DNA of 64,000 nucleotides from Rhodopseudomonas sp. GTDB taxonomy: Bacteria; Pseudomonadota; Alphaproteobacteria; Rhizobiales; Xanthobacteraceae. Position 1 is the first letter of the stretch. Each line of letters begins with the position of its first letter. Of this stretch, positions 57,891 to 64,000 are shown one piece after another. The notes beneath the pieces were generated by a model. The model was not told the DNA's origin. It was given only the letters and a program-made list of their open reading frames with translations, and made no database searches. The stretch spans positions 517,554 to 581,553 of the forward strand of contig NZ_JACABA010000001.1 in the NCBI RefSeq assembly GCF_013377015.1. The letters run 5' to 3'. Both the position numbers and the translations under genes were made by a program.

Positions 57891-59912
57891 TCACATGCTG
57901 CGCTGGAACCGGCCGGAGGATTCGCCGAATCCCTCGATCAGCGCCTCGGTTCCGTCCACTTCGGACAGGCGGGCCTTGACGTCGCGCAACCAAGCGATGT
58001 TGGCTTCGCTGCCGTCCTCGCCCAGAGCCAGCTCAGCATCCTTCAATTCCCTAAGTAAGGAGTGGGATTGTCGATGCAAGGCAACAAGTTGATGCCAGGT
58101 CGAAAGAACGTCCTCGTGGGCCGCGCCGGGTTGCGCGCCCCACACCGCGTGGGTCGTGATCGCCCGCTCAACCCGTTGCAATTGCTCGGATAACCCGGCC
58201 TTTTCCAAATCGGCGCGGAGTTTTTCGCTCTGTTCGGACGGGTCGTCGCCATGATGATGGTCGTGGGCGAAGGCGGCGATGATCCCGGCGCGCAGCCGGT
58301 GCGCCTCCGGATGCGCCAGTTCCAGCGCCGCCACCTCCTCGAGGTGGTCGTGCAACAACCAGGGGTGGTTGAGCAGCGATTGCAGGATCAGCGCCTCGCG
58401 GCGCGACATCGCGCTGCGCTGGCCGCGCATGATCGGGCTGTTGGCGAGGTGGGGGCTGGCCACCTGGTAGGGGCCGCGGTTGATGGTCTGGCTGCCGGCC
58501 GAAGCCTGCCCGCGCCGCGGCTCGATTCGGCCCGCGGCACCCGGGGTGAAGGTGGTGCGCGGCTGAAACCGGCGGCCTGATTCGCCGCCGAACCCGCCGG
58601 CCTGGCCGCGGAAACCGCCGCCGCCATAGCGGCTGCCGCCTTGCGGTGCGAAGGCCAGCCGCAGCCGCTCGGTCAGGTCCTGGCGGTAATAGCGCCGCAC
58701 CACTTCGTCCTGGATCCCGGCCGCGAGCGCATTGATCCGCGCCTCCAGCGCCGCCCGCCGCTCCGGCGTGGCGAACACGCCGCCCTCGATCTCGCGCGTC
58801 CACAACAGATCGGCGAGGCCGCGCGCCGCCCCGATCACTTCCTCGACCGCCAGCCGGCCGCCGGAGCGCGCCAGATCGTCAGGGTCCTGGCCCTCGGGCA
58901 GCAGCGCGAATCGGAGACTCTTGCCGGGCTTCAGATGCGGCAGCGCCAGATCGGCGGCGCGCCACGCCGCCTTCTGACCGGCCTTGTCGCCGTCGAAGCA
59001 CAGGATCGGCTCGTCGGCCATCTTCCACAGCAGCGCGAGCTGGTTTTCGGTCAGCGCGGTGCCGAGCGGCGCCACCGTGGCGGCAAAGCCGACGCCCACC
59101 ATGGCGATGACGTCGACATAGCCTTCGACCACGATCAACGGCGCGCCGTCATGCGCGGCCTTCCGCGCGGTGGCGAAATTGTAGAGATTGTCGCCCTTGT
59201 GAAACAGCGGCGTTTCCGGCGAATTCAGATACTTCGCCGCGACGTCCTTCTCCAGCGCGCGGCCGCCGAAGGCGATGACGCGACCGCGGATGTCGGTGAT
59301 CGGAAACATCACCCGATCGCGAAACCGATCATACGGCACCGGGATGTCTTCACCGGCGACCAGTAGCCCGGCCTCGACCATGTCGGCGACCGGAATTCCG
59401 TGCTTGCCGAGATGCTCCTTCAGCGCGAAGCGGTCAGCGCCCGCATAGCCGACGCGGAATTTCAACTGCGCCGCCTGCGTCATCGCGCGGTCGGCGAGAT
59501 AGCCGCGGGCGCGGGCGCCGGCCCGCGACGCCAGATGGTCGGCGAAGTATTTCGCCGCGAGTTCCATCACGTCGTACAGCGTCTTGCGATGCTGCTCGTG
59601 CCGGGCGGCGTCGGGCGAGGCGACCGGAATTGCCAGTCCCGCCATCGCGGCCAGCCGCTCCACCGCTTCGGGGAAATCCACCCCCTCGGTCAGCATCACG
59701 AAGTCGAAGATGCTGCCATTCTTGCCAGAGGAAAAATCGAACCAGGCCTGCTTCTCGTCATTGACGAAGAACGACGGCGATTTCTCCTGCTGGAACGGCG
59801 ACAGCCCCTTCCACTCCCGCCCCGCCTTCTTCAATTTCACGCGCCGGCCCACCACTTCCGACGCCGGAAGCCGGGCCTTCAGTTCGTCCAGAAATTGCGG
59901 CGTGAAGCGCAT
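57891..59912 (-). CDS. dnaG: DNA primase DnaG with a zinc-less N-terminal domain
   Basis: 673 residues; synthesises RNA primers at the replication fork. The TOPRIM core (VVEGYVDVIAMVGVGFAATVAPLGTALTE, CFDGDKAGQKAAWRAADLALP) and the RNA-polymerase basic motif (VGYAGADRFALKEHL, RDRVMFPITDIRGRVIAFGGRAL) are intact. The CHC2 zinc-binding domain at residues 33-70 keeps its frame (RVKLKKAGREWKGLSPFQQEK, WFDFSSGKNGSIFDF), but the four zinc ligands (Cys, His, Cys, Cys) are Ser, Gln, Asp and Ser. The gene precedes rpoD. Start at 59912 by match to the family. Confidence 0.96.
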   Translation of the reverse strand: MRFTPQFLDELKARLPASEVVGRRVKLKKAGREWKGLSPFQQEKSPSFFVNDEKQAWFDFSSGKNGSIFDFVMLTEGVDFPEAVERLAAMAGLAIPVASPDAARHEQHRKTLYDVMELAAKYFADHLASRAGARARGYLADRAMTQAAQLKFRVGYAGADRFALKEHLGKHGIPVADMVEAGLLVAGEDIPVPYDRFRDRVMFPITDIRGRVIAFGGRALEKDVAAKYLNSPETPLFHKGDNLYNFATARKAAHDGAPLIVVEGYVDVIAMVGVGFAATVAPLGTALTENQLALLWKMADEPILCFDGDKAGQKAAWRAADLALPHLKPGKSLRFALLPEGQDPDDLARSGGRLAVEEVIGAARGLADLLWTREIEGGVFATPERRAALEARINALAAGIQDEVVRRYYRQDLTERLRLAFAPQGGSRYGGGGFRGQAGGFGGESGRRFQPRTTFTPGAAGRIEPRRGQASAGSQTINRGPYQVASPHLANSPIMRGQRSAMSRREALILQSLLNHPWLLHDHLEEVAALELAHPEAHRLRAGIIAAFAHDHHHGDDPSEQSEKLRADLEKAGLSEQLQRVERAITTHAVWGAQPGAAHEDVLSTWHQLVALHRQSHSLLRELKDAELALGEDGSEANIAWLRDVKARLSEVDGTEALIEGFGESSGRFQRSM

Positions 59913-60059
59913 CGGGCAAGTCTACTTCGAGTCGTGGGGGGTTGTCCGGCGGCTGAGCCAACCGATCATGGATATAGGGTTGCTCGGCCGCCGTACCGAG
60001 GGGCCGCGACTTGTCCAACATATAAACATCGCCAAACATTGAATTTGATGAAATACAAG

Positions 60060-60069
60060 TGTATATACA
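60060..60069. promoter_or_regulatory. Palindrome upstream of brnT
   Basis: TGTATATACA is a perfect 10-bp palindrome in a short AT-rich stretch about 80 bp before brnT. BrnA antitoxins repress their own operon by binding operator repeats, so this is a reasonable candidate operator and promoter site. Confidence 0.4.
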
Positions 60070-60148
60070 AAATTGAGGGCCAGCGGCCCGCCGTCATCCC
60101 CGGAGAATGGGCAACACGCACCGTATCTTCAAATTCGGGAGTAACGGC

Positions 60149-60445
60149 ATGGCCGGCAACGAAGCCAATCCGTATTGGCAACCGCATTCGTTCACATGGG
60201 ATGAGAACAAACGGCGCATCAATATCTACAAGCATGGAATTGATTTTGTCGACGCGGTCGAAGTCTTTCGCGACTCGGCAAACTACACTTATCGGTCGAA
60301 GCACCCGCCCGGCGAGATTCGCTACGTCACCGTTGGCAGGCTTAGGCAATTTGTCATTGCTGTCATCTCCACCCCCCGAGTTGACTCGCTAAGGATCATA
60401 TCGGCACGACTTGCGCGGAGGTCTGAGAGGAAACGCTATGGCTGA
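60149..60445 (+). CDS. brnT: BrnT-family toxin
   Basis: 98 residues from the ATG at 60149, chosen because GGGAG lies 7 bases before it. BrnT toxins are RelE-like ribonucleases. The family pattern is seen in SFTWDENKRRINIYKHGIDFVDAVEVF, GEIRYVTVGRL and RIISARLARRSERKRY. Its end overlaps the brnA start by 8 bp, the usual toxin-first order of BrnTA. Confidence 0.88.
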   Translation: MAGNEANPYWQPHSFTWDENKRRINIYKHGIDFVDAVEVFRDSANYTYRSKHPPGEIRYVTVGRLRQFVIAVISTPRVDSLRIISARLARRSERKRYG

Positions 60446-60806
60446 ACCCGCAGAAGACATCGTGAAGCTGATCGCCACCTTGGACGATGGGACCAACATC
60501 CTCGAACATGCCGACGGACGCCTTGAGCGCTCGCGAGGAAAGACTGACTGGGCTCGCGTGGCCGCTATTACCGAAGAAGAGTTGGAAGCCGCCATCGCCA
60601 ACGATCCTGATTGGGCTGAGTTCGAGAATCTCGACTGGTCGGACGCCGTCCTCGTCATCCCCCCAAAGAAGAAGGCGATTTCGATCCGCCTCGACGAGGA
60701 CGTGCTGGACTATTTCAAACGCGACGGCGACGGCTATCAGCGCCGCATCAATGCGGTGCTGCGCTCCTACATGCAGCAAAAGAATAAGCCAAAAAAACGG
60801 GCTTGA
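60438..60806 (+). CDS. brnA: BrnA-family antitoxin
   Basis: 122 residues from the ATG at 60438. The C-terminal DNA-binding ribbon-helix-helix-like region is KKKAISIRLDEDVLDYFKRD then GYQRRINAVLRSYM. The N-terminal part is longer than typical BrnA and rich in Asp/Glu (EEELEAAIANDPDWAEFENLDW), probably the toxin-neutralising part. Overlaps brnT; expected to repress the operon. Confidence 0.85.
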   Translation: MAEPAEDIVKLIATLDDGTNILEHADGRLERSRGKTDWARVAAITEEELEAAIANDPDWAEFENLDWSDAVLVIPPKKKAISIRLDEDVLDYFKRDGDGYQRRINAVLRSYMQQKNKPKKRA

Positions 60807-60836
60807 ACCCGTCGCCGTTCCACGGTTCGATGATCC

Positions 60837-61391
60837 ATGTTCACGATCTTTCGCGGCGGCGACGATGGCGTTTGGCGGGTGACGATGCAAGCACCGGTCA
60901 GCGGTGCAGCGTTGCCGCCGGTCCGGTATCTTGCGATCGAACAAGCAACCGATCTTGCGTGCTCTGTTGGGCCGTCCGAGTCCAGCTGGCAACTCACCGG
61001 CGTGGCCAGCCACGTCCGCTATGTCGAGCGCAACGAGAAGATCCAGCTCGGCGCCCGGCAGGCCGGGCTTGGACGCAGCGGGGCAACCTGCGCCGCGCTG
61101 ATCCCGATTCAAAAATCCGCCGCCTGGTGGGAGCTGACTCAGGACGAGCGTCGGCAGATTTTTGAGGACAAGTCGCACCACATCGCCGGCTCGCTGAAAT
61201 ATCTGCCGGCGATCGCGCGGCAGCTCTACCACTGCCGCGACCTCGGAGAGCCGTTCGATTTCCTGACCTGGTTCGAATATGCCCCGACGGATGCCACGCT
61301 GTTCGAGGATCTGGTCGGCGAATTGCGGCGGACCGCGGAATGGGCTTACGTGACGCGGGAAATCGATTTTCGACTGGCTGCTCATCGGTAG
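60837..61391 (+). CDS. cld: Short-type chlorite dismutase family haem protein
   Basis: 184 residues, the short, dimeric clade of chlorite dismutases, as in Nitrobacter. The proximal haem His is in EDKSHHIAGSLKYLPAIARQ, and the distal Arg needed for chlorite breakdown is in LYHCRDLGEPFDFLTWFEY. It converts chlorite to chloride and oxygen, with an uncertain natural role in organisms that do not respire chlorate. It has no signal peptide, so a cytoplasmic location is likely. It follows the BrnTA pair by 30 bp on the same strand. Confidence 0.92.
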   Translation: MFTIFRGGDDGVWRVTMQAPVSGAALPPVRYLAIEQATDLACSVGPSESSWQLTGVASHVRYVERNEKIQLGARQAGLGRSGATCAALIPIQKSAAWWELTQDERRQIFEDKSHHIAGSLKYLPAIARQLYHCRDLGEPFDFLTWFEYAPTDATLFEDLVGELRRTAEWAYVTREIDFRLAAHR

Positions 61392-61611
61392 TTCAGTCGG
61401 GCGTCCTGCGTCGCCCACTCGACCAATGGCTAAGTCGCGGCTCGTGGATTTTGATCTGGCGCATTGCGGTGCAGCAAAACTGGGCCTCCACTGCCTGCCC
61501 GACCTGAACGTCGGCACAACGCTAGGGAGATTCGGACAATCCAGGCAGGGCTCGCTTTGCGGCCGCTTCCGACAGGAACCGGCCACGCCAACCACCAAAG
61601 GAGCGGGTACC

Positions 61612-61860
61612 ATGGCGATCTGCAATCGATGCCACAATCTCATGACGCCGCTGGGCGCCGAAGCCATTGATGGCGTCTATGAAATTCATTCCTGGAAATG
61701 TTCGGATTGCGATCTGACGCTCGACATCGCGATGGGCTGCGTCGAGACCTACGACTTTCCGAGTTTCTGCCTGACCGAGCCGGGCGATCCGGACTGGCTG
61801 GCGCTGCTGCCGCTGGCCGTGACCGCGCGTCTCGAGATGCGGGCGATGCAGGCCCCCTGA
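61612..61860 (+). CDS. Small zinc-ribbon-like protein
   Basis: 82 residues from the ATG at 61612, preceded by AAAGGAG. Two CxxC pairs (CNRCHNLM and CSDCDLTL) suggest a zinc ribbon. The rest is helical or aromatic (LPLAVTARLEMRAMQAP). It is probably a small regulatory or structural protein; no family is recognised. Confidence 0.65.
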   Translation: MAICNRCHNLMTPLGAEAIDGVYEIHSWKCSDCDLTLDIAMGCVETYDFPSFCLTEPGDPDWLALLPLAVTARLEMRAMQAP

Positions 61861-61864
61861 ACCG

Positions 61865-62293
61865 CTACCGATCCGGACGCGGCAGCTCGACGTCGAATCG
61901 CCCGGAGGCGATTCGCGGCAGTTGCGCGACCGGCCAATTGTAGAGGTAGGTCCAGGCCTCGCTCGGCGCTTCGCTTAGTGCGCCATCGCCGAGCGTGACC
62001 GGATAGAGCTCGCGGCGATATTCCGCGGGCGCTTCGGCATCGGCTCCGCAGCCTTCATAGGCGTCGAGTTGTGCCAGCAGTTCGCGCGGCCGATGCAGAC
62101 GGAACAATTCGCCGAATACCAAGTCGGCGGCATTGTCCGATGGCGTGAGCCCGGGATAGTGCCGCACCAGATAAAGCCGGCCACGCACCGTGGCCGCGCC
62201 GAGAAAATCCGCTTGCGCTGACAGCAGCCGCGACATCGGATGGTCGAAGCCGCGCATCAAGGTGCCGTAGACAAACAATCGGTCCTGCATCAT
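61865..62293 (-). CDS. Gamma-glutamylcyclotransferase-like (AIG2/BtrG) protein
   Basis: 142 residues. The diagnostic start is RLFVYGTLMRGFDHP, and the segments GRLYLVRHYPGLTPSDN and LDAYEGCGADAEAPAEYRRELYPV are typical of the GGCT/AIG2 cyclotransferase fold. The catalytic Glu is probably in AYEGCG. It is convergent with the zinc-ribbon gene (4-bp gap). The substrate is unknown. Confidence 0.85.
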   Translation of the reverse strand: MMQDRLFVYGTLMRGFDHPMSRLLSAQADFLGAATVRGRLYLVRHYPGLTPSDNAADLVFGELFRLHRPRELLAQLDAYEGCGADAEAPAEYRRELYPVTLGDGALSEAPSEAWTYLYNWPVAQLPRIASGRFDVELPRPDR

Positions 62294-62368
62294 GTGCCGC
62301 CGCGTGATGGAACCCGGTCGTCTTATACCAGAGTCCGATTCAATGATGTGGAATCACCTCGCCGCGGG

Positions 62369-62495
62369 TCCTTCTTCACCTCTCCCATAGGGAGAGGTCG
62401 GCGCGTAGCGCCGGGTGAGGGGCTGCGGCCCATCGATAGGCATTACCCCCTCACCCCAACCCTCTCCCCATGGGAGAGGGAGCGCGTTTCCGATG
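62369..62495. repeat. REP-like inverted repeat (CTCTCCC/GGGAGAG type)
   Basis: CACCTCTCCCATAGGGAGAGG near the left, with CCATGGGAGAGGGAGCGCG at the right, plus an inner GGTGAGGGG...CCCCTCACC pair. It is a familiar dispersed hairpin in this bacterial family and fills most of the gap between the cyclotransferase-like and transglutaminase-like genes. Confidence 0.7.
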
Positions 62496-62526
62496 CCGCG
62501 CTGCTTCGACTCGACTTGATCAGAAT

Positions 62527-63459
62527 CTAACTGAACCGCAGGTTGTCATTCCGCGGCGGGTCGACCGGGTCGCCGGCCGACACCACACTGATGCTGACAT
62601 CCATGCCGAGAAATTCGTCGGCGCCGCCGATATAGGTGCCGTGCAGCGGGATCGCCTGCTGCGGATCGCGCGCCACCGCGACGCGCACCAGATCGCGGCT
62701 GCCGACGATGCCGTTGGTCGGATCGAATTCGATCCAGCCGGCGGCCGGCAGATAGACCTGCACCCAGGCATGGGTCGAGCCGCCGCCGACATAGCCGTGG
62801 GCGCGGTCGCCGTGCACGAACAGATAGCCGGAGACGAACCGTGCGGCGATGCCGAGCCGCCGCAGCGCCTCGATCATCAACAGCGCAAAGTCGCGGCAAG
62901 TGCCGGTGCCGCTCTGCAGCGTGTCGAGCGGATGCTGGGTGCCGTGGGCGTGGCGCTTGCGATAGGCGAAGCCGGCGCGGATGCCATGGGTCATGCCGGC
63001 AAGGATATTGAAGGTCGGGGTCGGCCCCTCGGCGTCGAGAAAGCCGCGCGCCCAGAACGACAGCTCGCCGTCGGGGTCGCCATATTGCGGGGTGATGAAG
63101 TGCACGAGGTCGGGGAACTCCTCGTCCTCATAGAGGAACGGGTAGAAATAGGCGCGGTCCTGCGGCGTCAGCGCGAATTCCTCGGTCGGGTTGTGCTCCA
63201 CCGTCGCGGTCGAACTGAAGGTCAGCGTGGTGGCGCGCTCGTCAAAGGTGGCGATCGCCACCGAGTTGCCGAACACGTCATGAATCCAGCGCAGCGACAT
63301 CGGCTCCGGCGAAATCTCCAGCTGACCGGCCAGCATCCGCAGATCGTGACCGTCGCGCGGCCGCAGCATCACCCGGTGCTCGCCGAAGGCGACCGGGCGG
63401 GCATAGCGATATTCGGTGGTGTGATGGATCGTCAGCAGCGGCATCGGCGAGGCATTCAT
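62527..63459 (-). CDS. Transglutaminase-like cysteine peptidase-fold protein
   Basis: 310 residues. An N-terminal bacterial transglutaminase-like domain (LTIHHTTEYRYARPVAFGEHRVML) precedes the core with its Cys in GTGTCRDFALLMIEALRRLG, His in GSTHAWVQVYLPAAGW and Asp in IEFDPTNG. Such proteins are intracellular and of unknown substrate, often linked to peptide or ATP-grasp/circularly permuted ligase genes. Divergent from the N-formylglutamate amidohydrolase. Confidence 0.88.
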   Translation of the reverse strand: MNASPMPLLTIHHTTEYRYARPVAFGEHRVMLRPRDGHDLRMLAGQLEISPEPMSLRWIHDVFGNSVAIATFDERATTLTFSSTATVEHNPTEEFALTPQDRAYFYPFLYEDEEFPDLVHFITPQYGDPDGELSFWARGFLDAEGPTPTFNILAGMTHGIRAGFAYRKRHAHGTQHPLDTLQSGTGTCRDFALLMIEALRRLGIAARFVSGYLFVHGDRAHGYVGGGSTHAWVQVYLPAAGWIEFDPTNGIVGSRDLVRVAVARDPQQAIPLHGTYIGGADEFLGMDVSISVVSAGDPVDPPRNDNLRFS

Positions 63460-63548
63460 ATCGAGTATTCATGGCGTGACTTTGCGCGCTCACATCTATA
63501 CCGATGCCTGCTCGATTGTGATGCTGTTTCGATAGGCACGGGCAGGAC

Positions 63549-64000
63549 ATGAACGCAGCGGGTGAACAACGACGACTCCTCGGAACCCTGGAGGTTCCTG
63601 TCATCGAGAGGAATTCCGCGGGCCGCTCGCCGTTCCTGCTGACCTGCGATCACTACGGCCGCCAGATTCCGCCGGAACTCGGCGATCTCGGGCTGCCGGC
63701 CAGCGAGCTTGTCCGCCACATCGCCTGGGATGTCGGCATTGCCGGCGTCGCCGAGCGATTGTCGGACATGTTGGGCGCGCAGCTGATCGCGCAGCGGTTT
63801 TCTCGGCTGGTGATCGACTGCAACCGGCCGCCGCAGGCGGCGAGCTCGATTCCGCTGCTCAGCGAGGCCACCGCGATTCCCGGCAATCAGAAGCTGACGC
63901 CGGCGGCGGCCGACGAGCGACGCCAGCGAATTTTCGATCCCTATCACCAGCGCATCGCGCAGGTGATCGACCAGCGGCTCGCCAAAGCCAAGCCGACGAT
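63549..64000 (+). CDS. N-formylglutamate amidohydrolase-like protein, 3' end outside window
   Basis: The first 150 codons from the ATG at 63549. The family pattern is seen in SPFLLTCDHYGRQIPPELGD (normally with a zinc-binding His) and SRLVIDCNRPP, which matches the arginine- and aspartate-bearing DxNR segment of FGase proteins. These zinc enzymes remove formate from N-formylglutamate in histidine degradation, but many members have other substrates. Start and strand are clear; the C-terminus is cut off at 64000. Confidence 0.82.
   Translation, partial: MNAAGEQRRLLGTLEVPVIERNSAGRSPFLLTCDHYGRQIPPELGDLGLPASELVRHIAWDVGIAGVAERLSDMLGAQLIAQRFSRLVIDCNRPPQAASSIPLLSEATAIPGNQKLTPAAADERRQRIFDPYHQRIAQVIDQRLAKAKPT

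Noticed and set aside
62470-63552. 360-codon plus-strand frame opposite the transglutaminase-like gene
   Set aside because: Antisense shadow starting within a dispersed repeat.

Overview
The window is high-GC alphaproteobacterial DNA, most like the Bradyrhizobiaceae (Rhodopseudomonas, Bradyrhizobium, Nitrobacter). The pointers are the glutathione-linked formaldehyde pathway, the RpoD and DnaG sequences, a short Nitrobacter-type chlorite dismutase, and dispersed intergenic repeats of a kind common in that family. This placement is inferred from remembered family traits, not from a search.

Layout. 1-1782: a decaying edge, with a truncated MaoC/phosphate acetyltransferase gene, a 33-codon stub of fabI, and a PPK2 polyphosphate kinase broken by an in-frame TAG. 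1779-8643: a complete nine-gene N-type ATP synthase operon (atpDCQRBEFAG, read on the minus strand). 8765-13446: a yhaO/yhaN (SbcCD-like) pair. 14353-42305: a 28-kb lanthanide-dependent methylotrophy block. It holds a XoxF-type methanol dehydrogenase, its cytochrome, XoxJ, a SoxYZ-like carrier and a metallohydrolase, an orphan pqqA, all three enzymes of glutathione-dependent formaldehyde oxidation, a lut-type ABC operon, a TonB-dependent receptor, a divergent two-component system and an AraC regulator. No mxa gene for calcium methanol dehydrogenase is present. 42635-48354: tRNA-Met, a methyltransferase, mnmA, fliK, flgD and a lytic transglycosylase. 48355-55528: accessory DNA with two copies of a structured repeat, an arginase homologue missing a metal ligand, an AT-rich two-gene cassette of possible defence function, and a 240-bp direct repeat. 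55529-59912: rpoD and dnaG. 60149-64000: a BrnT/BrnA toxin-antitoxin pair, chlorite dismutase, a gamma-glutamylcyclotransferase-like gene, a transglutaminase-like gene and the start of an N-formylglutamate amidohydrolase.

How the methylotrophy genes fit together. Lanthanide would enter through the TonB receptor and the lut-type ABC operon. XoxF with PQQ oxidises methanol in the periplasm and passes electrons to the neighbouring cytochrome c. Formaldehyde is captured on glutathione (gfa), oxidised by S-(hydroxymethyl)glutathione dehydrogenase, and released as formate by S-formylglutathione hydrolase.

The most notable observation is that this block is bracketed by tRNA-Met sequence. The intact tRNA-Met gene lies at its right end. 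A 45-nt decayed copy of the 3' half of the same tRNA, in the same orientation and matching at 39 of 45 positions without gaps, lies at its left end. That is the footprint expected of an old island integrated at the 3' end of a tRNA gene, although I see no integrase. Other leads are a repeat family whose two copies show compensatory base changes, a noncanonical ExbB-like three-gene membrane system beside the orphan pqqA, a b subunit with a delta-like C-terminal domain, and a DnaG lacking all four zinc ligands.
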